The notes: a model not told the origin generated them from the letters alone. A stretch of 43,919 bases of DNA from a bacterium (GCA_040757115.1 JBFLYA010000005.1:1-43919); one strand, 5' to 3'. Counted from the stretch's first letter, positions 16,501 to 24,662 are shown. Numbers and translations: made by a program.

Positions 16501-18057
16501 AACACAATTTCAAAAAGTAGCATGGTGGGTGTCTACTGCTACAATTCTTCTCCAACCATCACCAATAACAGAATTTCAGAGAATTGGGATGATGGTATCT
16601 TGTGCTACAATAATTCCTCTCCAACCATTACCAATAACACAATTTCAGAAAATAAATGGGAGGGTATCAGGTGCAATAATTCCTCTCCAACTATCACTAA
16701 CAACATCATCGTCCGAACTGGAACAACAAGTTTAAACTCTTATGGTATCTATGTAATATCTGGCAGTCCAATCATTGATTATAACAATCTCTGGAATAAT
16801 GGGTTAACTGGTAGCCAAAATTATTGCAATTGCTCTCCTGGGACCCATGACATCTCTGAGAATCCTCGATTTATAAGTGAAACAGATTTCCATCTTACCC
16901 CATATTCACTTTGTATAGATGCAGGCTCAAATACCGCTCCAGGAATTCAAGAAAAAGACAAGGATGGCAATCCAAGAATAGTAAATGGAATAGTTGACAT
17001 TGGTGCTTATGAGTATCAAGGAACATTTACCGTGATTATCTCCTTTACCGGCTCATCTACATATTCAAACGAAAAGACCTTAACAGAAACAATAGAAGAA
17101 AGGAATTTAATGCTAACCAGTGAGGATTCAAATATAGTTTTCAATGAATTTAAGAGGATAAATATAAAGACAGGTGGATTCACAGATAGGGGGTTTTTCA
17201 AAGGAACCCTTACGATGGATAATAACAATTGCTTGTTTAAAGGTATGTCTTATCAAAAAGGAACAGTCTCATTCCTTAATGGTGTGATAGAGGGATATGC
17301 ATCAGGAATAATGGAATTAGTCTTTGAGGACTCAAGTTATACTGGCACCCTTACTTTAACCCAGATGGGGGATGAAGTCTTTTTAAGCACAAGGGCAATA
17401 AAGGGAAGTATAGAATCTTCTGAACCTGATGCATCAAATAAAACCGTAACATTAGAGCAGAAAATGATAGAAGGGGAAATTACTCTTACCTTAACTATAG
17501 TCAGGATAGAAAACGAAGGTTTTTGTGTTATTTCATATAATTCTGAAGAGGGCACGGGCGAGGGTTATGCCTATGTCAAAGAAAAGACTCTTGATGGTTT
17601 CCTTAAGAATCCAATCTATGGCTACATCTTAGCAATCCTTGAGGACCCTCCAGAGGTAACGATAACAAGGATTGACCCCCTTATGCCACCTATGGCCGAT
17701 CTGGATGTTAGAATTTGTGGTCCTGATGGGGCAAGTCCAGGCCAGATAATAACCTATGTGATTGTTCTAAGAAATGGTGGGTTAAAGGAGGCTTTTAATA
17801 GGTCTGTTGTAGCAGTTTTACCCGATGTTGAGTTTATCTCTACTTCCCCAGGTGGGATATATAGTTATCCATTCCATACCGTCCGTTGGAATCCTACTAA
17901 TATCCCTGCTAAAAGTATTATCAACTTTAATTTTCAGGTAAGAATTCCGTGGGGACTTCCTCTAGGAACTCAGATTGCCCCCACAGTCCAGATTGTTCGG
18001 ACGGATGAAAATGAAGCCTTTTATGAGGAGATGGAACTACAATGGTCAGAATATTAA
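13576..18057 (+). CDS. Large exported beta-helix protein with three helix blocks and two CarboxypepD_reg-like domains
   Basis: A 1,493-residue surface or secreted protein. I start it at ATG 13576, which gives a clean signal peptide (MKKILKYLTVGIILGINIGV, then YAADLYV) nearly the same as that of the 22486 gene. Architecture: beta-helix block A (about 25-290) of right-handed DUF1565/NosD type with coils such as NNSSPTITNNTISEN; a carboxypeptidase-regulatory-like beta-sandwich (SGTVTDTNGNPISNALVKV, about 300-390); block B; a second such sandwich; block C; then a beta-rich region and a DUF11-like domain (PGQIITYVIVLRNGG, near 1380-1480). The middle is a tandem duplication of 1,419 bp. No catalytic residues are evident; adhesion or polysaccharide binding is possible. 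The 3' end overlaps the next gene by 16 bp. Confidence 0.85.
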   Translation: MKKILKYLTVGIILGINIGVYAADLYVPGSYTTIQSAVNTATTGDTIYVGTGTYNEALYINKSIALVGAGADVCTITTTGLGYVNVVTFDGTGGTITGFTIRETYMYGIYCINNANPVITNNTISGNNYDGIFCFDSSPTITNNIISGNRYKGIYCDSSSPFITNNIIVRNRSHGIYCDNSSPSTMNNIITENGISKDSYGIYVRSGNPTVDYNCVWGNGSNTTNNYYNCVVGLYNISLDPQFIGQDDYHLSSNSLCIDAGSNTAPGIPEKDKDGNTRIVNDRVDIGAYEYQGSPTGLYSLSGTVTDTNGNPISNALVKVISEILIKSPAKSPGRGEAITDNNGSFTISNLPFGTYTIRASSVGYYQSYRNLLINGQISNIEFKMVSTQSLTIYVNRDNTSGTENGSLEFPYTTINRGVDNCFKGGTVFVSSGIYNEAIYINKSISLIGQGANVCTITTTGLGYVNAVTFDGAGGTITGFTIREAGWDGIYCINNANPTITNNTISESRLLGVHCNNSSPTITNNTISKNGGNGGIRCCNNSSPTITNNIISGNGRHGISCEYSSPTITNNTISENVEDGILCFNSSPTITNNTILKNLNYGIHCKYNSFPTITNNIISGNRYAGIYCDYSSSPFITNNIIVRNRYHGIYCNNSSPSIMNNIITENGTSTDSYGIYVCSGNPSVDYNCVWGNGSTTTNNYYNCVVGLYNISFDPQFIGQDDYHLSSKSLCIDAGSNTAPGIPEKDKDGNPRIINDRVDIGAYEYQGSPTGLYSISGTLTDTNGNPISNALVKVISDILIKSPVKSPCRGEAITDNNGSFTISNLPFGTYTIRASSVGYYQFYRNLLINGQISNIEFKMVSTQSLTIYVNKDNTSGTENGSLESPYTSINRGVDSCFEGGTILVPPGIYNESVYINKSISLIGAGANVCTITTTGLGYVSAVIFDGAGGTITGFTIREAGWDGIYCINNANPTITNNTISKSSMVGVYCYNSSPTITNNRISENWDDGILCYNNSSPTITNNTISENKWEGIRCNNSSPTITNNIIVRTGTTSLNSYGIYVISGSPIIDYNNLWNNGLTGSQNYCNCSPGTHDISENPRFISETDFHLTPYSLCIDAGSNTAPGIQEKDKDGNPRIVNGIVDIGAYEYQGTFTVIISFTGSSTYSNEKTLTETIEERNLMLTSEDSNIVFNEFKRINIKTGGFTDRGFFKGTLTMDNNNCLFKGMSYQKGTVSFLNGVIEGYASGIMELVFEDSSYTGTLTLTQMGDEVFLSTRAIKGSIESSEPDASNKTVTLEQKMIEGEITLTLTIVRIENEGFCVISYNSEEGTGEGYAYVKEKTLDGFLKNPIYGYILAILEDPPEVTITRIDPLMPPMADLDVRICGPDGASPGQIITYVIVLRNGGLKEAFNRSVVAVLPDVEFISTSPGGIYSYPFHTVRWNPTNIPAKSIINFNFQVRIPWGLPLGTQIAPTVQIVRTDENEAFYEEMELQWSEY
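14041..16509 (+). repeat. In-frame 1,419-bp tandem duplication inside the beta-helix gene
   Basis: Sequence around 14041-15090 recurs at an offset of exactly 1,419 bp (473 codons) at about 15460-16509; for example 14281 matches 15700 and 14941 matches 16360. Differences are scattered single bases, so identity is high (roughly mid-90s by eye). On a finer scale each helix block contains repeats of about 60-70 bp built on TCTCCAACCAT(T/C)ACCAA. Confidence 0.85.
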
Positions 18058-19157
18058 AGGTTTTTCTATTAACACTCATTTTTATTGTTTTTGAATTACA
18101 AAATCTTAACCTTTTTGCAAATGAGATAGAAGGATTTAAACATATTCTTTCTGGAGAACTTCCTAAAGAAATGCCGAATAATTATTATGGTTTTGTTGCT
18201 GATATTTATGGTAATGAGCACGAATTTATTGTTTTTCAAGCAGGTAATTTTATTATGACGGCACAGTTTGAAAATAACAATTTAAATATTGTTCATCAAA
18301 TTCCATTTCAAGAAATAAATTTATGGGTATGTGGTGATTTAAACAAAGATAAAAAGGATGAAATAATTTTTATAAAAAGTCCTTCTATTCAAACTTATGA
18401 GTGGGGAGAGGGTAAATTTTTAAAAAAAGAGTATAACTTGCCTCAACTATCAAATTACGAAATACATCAAGCAATAGTAGGAGACATTGATAATGACGAT
18501 ATTAATGAGATTATATTATTTGCAAAGAATACACAAGAAAATTCACAAGGTGAAGAAGATGAAGGATTTAAGTTATATTTATTTATTTTGAAACGGCAAA
18601 AAGAAAAAATAAAAATAATTTGGTCAGATAAAGGGAAAATGGGATTTTATGATCCTCGTGTTGTTCCACCTCCAACACTCGTTTGCGTTGGAGATATATT
18701 TAATAGAAGTAAAAATCAACTTGTAATAATGGAAACCCAGTCAGATGTAAGTCCAAGTGGATTTAATCTTCTAATGTGGTCCAAAAATCGTCTCAAACTT
18801 GATCAAACAGTTATGTTTGCTAATAACAAAATATGGTCTTCTGAAGAATGGGAAAGTGAGCATCCTGAAGAAAAGATAACATCTTTTGTTTGGTATACAT
18901 TTGATATATTTAAAATAAACAATCAAATACGAATTTTAGCTCCTATTTATGATGGGAAAAGTATCCCCTCTGATACATATCAAGGATTAATAAAAATATC
19001 AGGGAATAGATTTGAAGTAGAAGAAATATTAAAACCTGTTGAACTTAAGGAAAGGGGACAAATTCTCCCTAATATCGTGCATTGTATAAATATAGATGGG
19101 AAAGGCAAAGGTCTCCTTCACATAACAGCTGATGACAAATATCATTTTTATAGATGA
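18042..19157 (+). CDS. Exported FG-GAP/VCBS-like repeat protein
   Basis: A 371-residue protein with a signal peptide (MVRILKVFLLTLIFIVFELQ, cleavage near residue 27). Two calcium-loop-like motifs, GDLNKDKKDEIIF (about 103-115) and GDIDNDDINEIIL (about 148-160), resemble FG-GAP/VCBS propeller repeats. No enzyme motif is seen. Its start codon is inside the last codons of the beta-helix gene (16-bp overlap), so translation is coupled. The first five codons and the overlapping DNA are the same as at the start of the 19173 gene, which suggests these two downstream genes once followed duplicate upstream genes. Confidence 0.65.
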   Translation: MVRILKVFLLTLIFIVFELQNLNLFANEIEGFKHILSGELPKEMPNNYYGFVADIYGNEHEFIVFQAGNFIMTAQFENNNLNIVHQIPFQEINLWVCGDLNKDKKDEIIFIKSPSIQTYEWGEGKFLKKEYNLPQLSNYEIHQAIVGDIDNDDINEIILFAKNTQENSQGEEDEGFKLYLFILKRQKEKIKIIWSDKGKMGFYDPRVVPPPTLVCVGDIFNRSKNQLVIMETQSDVSPSGFNLLMWSKNRLKLDQTVMFANNKIWSSEEWESEHPEEKITSFVWYTFDIFKINNQIRILAPIYDGKSIPSDTYQGLIKISGNRFEVEEILKPVELKERGQILPNIVHCINIDGKGKGLLHITADDKYHFYR

Positions 19158-19188
19158 GGAGATGAAAATCCAATGGTCAGAATATTAA
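19153..19188 (+). pseudogene. Leftover C-terminal tail of a lost beta-helix gene copy
   Basis: In the frame beginning at 19153 the DNA reads DEEMKIQWSEY-stop. The real beta-helix gene ends YEEMELQWSEY-stop at 18057, in the same position relative to the next gene's ATG (16-bp overlap). This 36-bp piece therefore looks like the end of a second copy of that gene, left behind by recombination. It also overlaps the stop of the 18042 gene. Confidence 0.55.
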
Positions 19189-20165
19189 ATAAAATTATCT
19201 TGGTTTTGACAATGTTATTAATCTGGTTTAGGATGGCAGATGCTAATCCATGGGAAGTTAAGCCATGGAAAGAAGGTATGCTAATAGAAGAAACAGAATG
19301 GGGTCAAAAAGATGACCTTGAATACTTCCAGAAATTGGGTGATTTAGAAATGAGAGAGAAACTTATTGGGCAATATGAAAAAGAAGGTGGAAAACAGATT
19401 GGTTTTATAGGGATGCTCCTTTTAGAAAAAGATCCTACTAGCAGAACAATGGCTGCAGAGATATTAGGAGGGGGTGGCGAGGATTGGCTTGCCCGAGAGA
19501 ATACACCAGACCCAATTGCCGTCCCCCAGCTTATATATGCCTTAGAGAAAGACCCTTCTTGGGAGGTAAGAACTACAGTTGCATATTGGATATATTATAA
19601 ATTTCCCAAAGACCCACGGATTATTCCAGCACTAAGGAAGGCATTGAATGATGAATCTATTTATGTTAAACATTATGCCGCAACCAGTTTATTGGGATTG
19701 AAAGAAAAGGACATTTTAGTTATAAAGACTTGGGCAAATACCTATTTCTCATTAGATTCAAAGCCAGTAGGAGACTTTAGGCCTAGAGGGTCAAGTGCTT
19801 TGGTTGATATACCTTTAGCAAGGCCATATCTTCTTAAAGCAATGATGTATCATAAAGATATAGAGATGCGTATAATCATAGCTATGGGTTATTACTCCAA
19901 TAAGAAGGCAGACAAGACACTAAGAGAGGTTGCTTTAGTTACCCTACTTGAGGCTCTAAAAATCCCTCCTTACACACCTCCGTATAATGTAAGTGAATGG
20001 TTAGCAGTTAAAATAGCCCAAACATTAGGAGAAAACATAGATGATCTTATAGGTAATCAATTTGCAATAGATGCATTAAAAGAAGCAATGAAGATTACTA
20101 TACGTAAGCAAAGGATTGAAGAGCTATTGAACAAGATTGAGGGAAGAAATGAGAATAATAATTAG
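19173..20165 (+). CDS. Exported HEAT-repeat protein
   Basis: A 330-residue protein with a signal peptide (hydrophobic 7-20, cleavage near ADA-NP at residue 24-25). The middle, residues about 110-190, holds HEAT/PBS-lyase-type repeats: VPQLIYALEKDPSWEVRTTVAYWI and IPALRKALNDESIYVKHYAATSL in full pattern, a motif of paired helices used for protein binding. The ends are less regular. It lies between other exported proteins on one strand, overlaps the next gene's start by 17 bp, and probably belongs to the same operon. No enzymatic function is indicated. Confidence 0.7.
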   Translation: MVRILNKIILVLTMLLIWFRMADANPWEVKPWKEGMLIEETEWGQKDDLEYFQKLGDLEMREKLIGQYEKEGGKQIGFIGMLLLEKDPTSRTMAAEILGGGGEDWLARENTPDPIAVPQLIYALEKDPSWEVRTTVAYWIYYKFPKDPRIIPALRKALNDESIYVKHYAATSLLGLKEKDILVIKTWANTYFSLDSKPVGDFRPRGSSALVDIPLARPYLLKAMMYHKDIEMRIIIAMGYYSNKKADKTLREVALVTLLEALKIPPYTPPYNVSEWLAVKIAQTLGENIDDLIGNQFAIDALKEAMKITIRKQRIEELLNKIEGRNENNN

Positions 20166-22383
20166 TTTAATAATTGCTTTATTATCTATATCACAAGATG
20201 GACTTGCATATAATAGAGATTCAGCAAGTGAATACATACAAGACTGGGCAGTGGATCCCAACAACACACAACACAATGGCTGGAATTCGGATTACAACTT
20301 TTATGGAAATCCTCAAGGAAGAGGGGCAGATTGTGCAAACTTTGTCTCCCAAGTACTTAGAAGTGGATGTTATAGCCAGGAGATAGATAATTCGGGGATG
20401 GGAGACAATAGAGGTGGTATCCCTTCCTGTGAGGATTTAGATAATTTTTTAACCACAGGAGATAGATCAGATCATAATGAACTTACACGAATAAATGGTA
20501 GATTTGCTGCTCCACCTAATGATCTAGAAGTAGGTGATGTAATAATTTGGGGTTCTCCTCAAACAGGACAAAGCCACCATGCGGTAGTAGTTGCGTCAGT
20601 TACTACAAACCAGCAAGGTGCAATAACCAGAATTGGATATGCCGCTCATACAAACCCTCATGATAATGCAACCCTGTATAACAATGGTAATTGGAGAGGA
20701 ATATCAACTTATCCCGAACTCAATATCTATCACATTAATCCCTCACCTTCGCAAGATCCACATCCTGATGACCGTCCAGGAGAAGGAAGAGTTATATCAA
20801 CAACAGGTAGGGAAGGAGATGAAGTGTTTGCACCACCAACAATAATCGTTGTAGCCCATGACCCAAATGCAAAGTATGGAAAGCAGGGGATGGTAAATCC
20901 TGGAGAAATTTTAGAATACACCATAGAGTTTGAAAATGAGGGCGAGGGAATTGCTTATGGGGTTTATATCACAGATATATTAGACAAAGACTTTGATGAT
21001 TCTTCTCTTTGGGTAGGTGACGTTAAGAGAATAGATGAAAATGGAAATGAAACAGAGGCAAACTTTGCATACAGATATGACCCTAAAACAAGGATGATTA
21101 CTGTATTTGTTGATAATGGAGGAGAGGTTTTGTCAAAGAATGGAGGGAAGTTTAACATAAGGGTCCCGGTAAGGGCTGATGCAACGGAAGGAATGGTTAT
21201 TGAAAACTATGCTACGGTATATTTCCCAAGTGTTCCTGAAGAGACAAAAACAAATGCCATTGTTTCTGTAGTCCCTTATGAAACAAGAATGCTCTTAGAA
21301 TCTCCTTCTGTTCAATACTCTGACTCAATAATCCTTCAAGCAAGCATTACTACTACAACAGGAGAAAAGCCTGTGCCTTATGGAGAGGTGAAATTTGCCT
21401 GGGAAAAAGGAAACCAGACTACAAGGACAGATAAACAAGGAAATTGCTTTGGCTATTTTGATGAAGATATTAGTCCTGGAACCTATGCCGCAACCTCTAT
21501 CTTTGCAGGTGATGGATTCTATTACCTTCCAGCAACAGATACAAAAGGGATAAAGGTATTAAAGGAAAATACCTCAATATCTCTCTTAAGTTCAGATATA
21601 AAAGAGGAAGGAACAAGCAATATAACCATAAAGATGGTGGATGATGACGAATCAGAGATTTTACATCAAGAAGACGAGCCAAAGATAATATACCTTGAAT
21701 ACTACAATGATGGTTGGCAGACCATTAAACAAGGGACATTAACAGGCAAAGAAATAAATTTTGAATTTACACTTCCTGTATTAACAAATCCAATAACTTT
21801 AAGAGCAAGATTTCAAGGGGATACAAGATATAATTCTTGCTCTGAAATAATAACACTTGAATCTTCAACAATTAAAGTATTCCCGGAACAAGGAGAGGCA
21901 GGACAGGAAGTAACATTAGAAGGTAGTGGATTTGGCACCAATTCCATTATTTATATTGATTTTGGAACGCATCTGACCATTGCGACAACTACCTCAAATG
22001 AATTTGGCACATTCCAGACTACATTTATTTTAGATAAGCAGTCACAAGGGACAAAGACAATTAGAGCAAGAGATGCCTATGGAAATTATGCAATAACGAT
22101 ATTTAAACTTATAAATATCCTTATATTTGCACCAAATAATAATAACGCCTTTGCCTATCCAAATCCATGGAGGGGTGAAGGCGATATTTACTTTGCCAAT
22201 GTAAGTGAGGGTTCAACAATAAAAATTTACACCATAGCCGGTGAGGAAATAGACAGGATTGATGTAACTAAAAATCCTCAAAGATGGGATGTCAAAAGCA
22301 AAAGAATTGCCTCAGGTATCTATATCTATTGCATTACAGGCAAAGGCGGCAAGAAAATAGGAAAGATAGGGGTGATAAAGTAG
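20149..22383 (+). CDS. Exported multidomain protein: Amidase_6 domain, DUF11-like, Ig-like, IPT/TIG and C-terminal sorting-like domain
   Basis: A 744-residue protein. Start ATG 20149 gives a signal peptide (MRIIISLIIALLSISQDGLA) and follows GAGGG; a TTG four codons upstream is less likely. Residues about 22-200 match Amidase_6 (NlpC/P60-like), with the catalytic Cys in GADCANFVSQVL and His in GQSHHAVVV. Then come a DUF11-like domain (NPGEILEYTIEFENEGEG), two Ig-like segments, an IPT/TIG domain (PEQGEAGQEVTLEGSGFG) and a C-terminal FlgD/T9SS-type domain (AYPNPWRGEG...IYTIAGEEI...SGIYIYCITGKGGKKIGKI). It may be a cell-wall or peptide amidase presented at the surface. It overlaps the HEAT gene. 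Confidence 0.8.
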   Translation: MRIIISLIIALLSISQDGLAYNRDSASEYIQDWAVDPNNTQHNGWNSDYNFYGNPQGRGADCANFVSQVLRSGCYSQEIDNSGMGDNRGGIPSCEDLDNFLTTGDRSDHNELTRINGRFAAPPNDLEVGDVIIWGSPQTGQSHHAVVVASVTTNQQGAITRIGYAAHTNPHDNATLYNNGNWRGISTYPELNIYHINPSPSQDPHPDDRPGEGRVISTTGREGDEVFAPPTIIVVAHDPNAKYGKQGMVNPGEILEYTIEFENEGEGIAYGVYITDILDKDFDDSSLWVGDVKRIDENGNETEANFAYRYDPKTRMITVFVDNGGEVLSKNGGKFNIRVPVRADATEGMVIENYATVYFPSVPEETKTNAIVSVVPYETRMLLESPSVQYSDSIILQASITTTTGEKPVPYGEVKFAWEKGNQTTRTDKQGNCFGYFDEDISPGTYAATSIFAGDGFYYLPATDTKGIKVLKENTSISLLSSDIKEEGTSNITIKMVDDDESEILHQEDEPKIIYLEYYNDGWQTIKQGTLTGKEINFEFTLPVLTNPITLRARFQGDTRYNSCSEIITLESSTIKVFPEQGEAGQEVTLEGSGFGTNSIIYIDFGTHLTIATTTSNEFGTFQTTFILDKQSQGTKTIRARDAYGNYAITIFKLINILIFAPNNNNAFAYPNPWRGEGDIYFANVSEGSTIKIYTIAGEEIDRIDVTKNPQRWDVKSKRIASGIYIYCITGKGGKKIGKIGVIK

Positions 22384-22406
22384 AGGACAGAAGACAGATT
22401 ACTAAT

Positions 22407-22456
22407 CTCGCAAAGGCGCCAGGTTGTAACCTTTGCGAGCTTTGCGCCTTTGCGAG
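22407..22456 (+). repeat. CTCGCAAAGG repeat forming alternative hairpins
   Basis: CTCGCAAAGG (22407-22416) can pair with either of two identical partners, CCTTTGCGAG at 22430-22439 or at 22447-22456, the second pairing also including GCGC. It lies 24 bp after the stop of the amidase gene and 30 bp before the next gene. There is no T-run, so a Rho-independent terminator is not clear. Confidence 0.6.
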
Positions 22457-22485
22457 AAATATAATATCATAAAGGTATTTTTCAG

Positions 22486-23664
22486 ATGAAAAAGATGTTT
22501 AAATATTTAATACTATCGATTTTTTTAGGTATAAGTATAGGGGCTTATGCTGCAGATTTATATGTCCCCAGCCAATACAAAACTATCCAGAAGGCAGTGA
22601 ACAAGGCAAAGACAGGGGATAAAATTTATGTTGCCCCGGGCATTTATAAAGAGAGTATTACCATTAAAAAAGGGATTAGCCTGATAGGAATAAACCCGGA
22701 CAAATACATCATAACCTCTTCCCATCTCAAAAATGGAAATACCATTATCTTTGAAGGGAAATCTGCCAATGGGACAATCACCGGCTTTACTATAACCGGG
22801 GCAAAAGGCTTCTTAGATAGAGGTAATGGAATACTCTGTTGCGACGGAGCAAGTCCTGTGATTATGAAAAATAGGATAAAGGGGAATGAGAATGGTGGTA
22901 TTTTCTCCTGGCACTCTTCTCCGAATATTATAAAAAATATCATTTCGAAGAATAGATGTGCTGTTGACTTTTCCGATTCTGATTCAATTATTTCAAATAA
23001 TATGCTCTTGGATAACAGATTTGGAATTACTTGCTCAGAATCTTCTTTAACCATTACTAATAATACAATATCAAGAAATAGTTTGAATATTGGTAGTGAT
23101 GACTCTTCTTATATAACCATTACCAACAATCTCATCTCAGAAGGAAAGAATGGCATAGGAGGCAATAAATCTTATCTTACCATCACAAATAATACAATTG
23201 TAGGAAATAAACGAGGAGGGATCAATGTTGGAAATTCTCAGATAATCATTATGAACAACATCATTGCCAAGAATGGAAAGAACATTGCACAGAATGGAAA
23301 AGGGGAAAGAAAGACAAGATGTGGAATTGATTGCCGAAATTCAGATATTAAAGGAGATTTCAACTGTTTTTTTGACAATGGTCCAGGGATTAGAGGGACA
23401 CAGAATTATTGTTTGGCTCCTCCTAAACCCCCACAGCCTCCAGACGAGCCAGAACACTACATCTACAAATCCCATTTAGGGGCAAATGAGATTCAAAAAG
23501 ACCCAAAGTTTATCAGCGAAACTGATTTCCATCTAAAGCCATTTTCTCCTTGCATAGACAGAGGTTCAAACAAAGCCCCAAAACTTCCCAGGAAAGACAA
23601 AGATGGGAAGGAAAGGATAATCAATAAGAGGGTTGACATAGGTGCGTATGAATATTCAAAGTAA
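22486..23664 (+). CDS. Exported right-handed beta-helix protein
   Basis: A 392-residue protein with signal peptide MKKMFKYLILSIFLGISIGA and the mature start ADLYVPSQYKTIQKAVNKAK, the DUF1565-type opening of parallel beta-helix proteins. Coils with repeated N-x-I (ITNNTI, IIKNIISKN, IMNNIIAKN) run from about 75 to 270. The end, DKDGKERIINKRVDIGAYEYSK, matches the block ends of the 13576 protein, so this is a single-block paralogue. A run of proline near residue 310 (APPKPPQPPDEPEH) is an insertion. No catalytic residues are recognised. It closes the exported-protein cluster. Confidence 0.8.
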   Translation: MKKMFKYLILSIFLGISIGAYAADLYVPSQYKTIQKAVNKAKTGDKIYVAPGIYKESITIKKGISLIGINPDKYIITSSHLKNGNTIIFEGKSANGTITGFTITGAKGFLDRGNGILCCDGASPVIMKNRIKGNENGGIFSWHSSPNIIKNIISKNRCAVDFSDSDSIISNNMLLDNRFGITCSESSLTITNNTISRNSLNIGSDDSSYITITNNLISEGKNGIGGNKSYLTITNNTIVGNKRGGINVGNSQIIIMNNIIAKNGKNIAQNGKGERKTRCGIDCRNSDIKGDFNCFFDNGPGIRGTQNYCLAPPKPPQPPDEPEHYIYKSHLGANEIQKDPKFISETDFHLKPFSPCIDRGSNKAPKLPRKDKDGKERIINKRVDIGAYEYSK

Positions 23665-23926
23665 TTATTCAGCCACTGATTAACACGGATTAGCACGGAT
23701 AAATAGAATGAGTTTAAAATATGAAAAAATAACAGAGGATATTATCGGAGGAGCCTATGAAGTTTACAATGTTCAAAGGTTTTATGGCTTTCTGGAAAAA
23801 GTTTATCAAAAAGCATTGCAGGTTGAATTATTGTAACGAAAACATTTAGCAGAATTAGAATATCCAATTAAACTAAAATACAAAGAAGTTATTGGTGGTG
23901 AATTATTTGTAGATGAAAAAGTTATT
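23663..23926 (+). pseudogene. Truncated GxxExxY gene behind a 'CACGGATTAACACGGAT' word repeat
   Basis: The left end reads GTAATTATTCAGCCACTGAT (from 23663) with CACGGATTAGCACGGATAAA, the same class as the arm at 29950-29990. From ATG 23708 the frame gives ITEDIIGGAYEVYN and GFLEKVYQKALQVELL, the GxxExxY motif region, then a TAA in place of a Lys codon, then LAELEYPIKLKYKEV and GELFVDEKVIV. After 23926 another element begins and the rest of the gene is absent. So it is broken by a stop and by truncation. Confidence 0.75.
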
Positions 23927-24117
23927 GTAACCGTTCACCGCAGAGACAAAAGAGTTCGCAGAGAAAAAATTAAAATCTATGGACGAGACGCTTAACATCC
24001 CTGATTTTCATCAGGGCAAGCTCTTGAGTACAACAACATTAAACTGTTAGCTGATTTATTTCTATGTCTTCTCTGTTCCTCTGCGTCTCTGCGGTAAATT
24101 ACCACCTGAACAGTTAC
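23927..24117. mobile_element. 191-bp GTAAC-family element with GxxExxY remnant
   Basis: Termini GTAACCGTTCA (23927-23937) and TGAACAGTTAC (24107-24117), with inner words ACCGCAGAGAC and CTGCGTCTCTGCGGT. On the minus strand the interior still shows NVVVLKS-like codons and a 22-bp insert containing the hairpin CCCTGATTTTCATCAGGG, also found in the 33596 element. It is inserted into, or joined to, the broken GxxExxY gene. No target duplication. Confidence 0.65.
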
Positions 24118-24132
24118 AGGAAAAATTTTACT

Positions 24133-24161
24133 TTGACAAAAAACAAGATTTATGGTATAAT
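24133..24161 (+). promoter_or_regulatory. Promoter of the 24193 gene
   Basis: TTGACA at 24133-24138, 17 bp, TATAAT at 24156-24161: both hexamers are consensus. The ribosome site GAGGGG (about 24178-24183) follows. Confidence 0.75.
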
Positions 24162-24192
24162 TTAAAAAGAATGATACGAGGGGATTTAAAAA

Positions 24193-24573
24193 ATGAATAA
24201 AAAATTAGCCTTAGCAGAAGAGTTTTTGGAAGAAGGGAAACTTGAACTTAAAAGATATGAGGCGACAAAGAAGGAAACATCTTTATGGCAAGCTTGCGAA
24301 AAGGGGTGGGCTACAGCTGCCTGTGCTCTAAAGGTAGTGAATCCAAAGATTAGGCGTCATGCTGACTTCGGAAAGACCGCTACACAATTGGCTAAAGAAT
24401 ACGGCAATCTTGATTTAATGCATGGTGAAGCCTGTGGTGAAATGCTTCATCGTAGCGGTTTCTATGAACATGCGTTGGATAAAGAGGTTGTAAAAGAAGG
24501 GCTTTTTTCTATTGAAAGTTTTTTAAATTTAATAGATAACATTCTATTAAATGGAAAAAAAGAAAAAACCTAA
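24193..24573 (+). CDS. Small helical protein, HEPN/PaREP1-like
   Basis: A 126-residue all-helical protein. The first half (LALAEEFLEEGKLELKRYE, then LWQACEKGWATAACALKVV) resembles the HEPN-like fold of the PaREP1 family, in which a helix with a conserved 'AxEKxWxAxxxAxKA' pattern is central. No RX4-6H RNase motif is obvious (a possible HRSGFYEH lies near residue 90), so enzymatic activity is doubtful. It has its own consensus promoter and a good ribosome site. The 41-bp repeat starts five bases after the stop codon. Family assignment is tentative. Confidence 0.55.
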   Translation: MNKKLALAEEFLEEGKLELKRYEATKKETSLWQACEKGWATAACALKVVNPKIRRHADFGKTATQLAKEYGNLDLMHGEACGEMLHRSGFYEHALDKEVVKEGLFSIESFLNLIDNILLNGKKEKT

Positions 24574-24577
24574 CGAG

Positions 24578-24618
24578 TATAGCGTTCTATAAGTAGATAT
24601 AACAATATAAAGTTTTTG
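24578..24618. repeat. 41-bp exact direct repeat, copy 2
   Basis: Identical to 13300-13340. Here it is followed by TGTATAATACC (24619-24629), whose TATAAT could serve as a -10 box for the gene group at 24663-25793. Confidence 0.85.
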
Positions 24619-24662
24619 TGTATAATACCGATAATAATATAGACTTTAGAAGGAGATATTAT

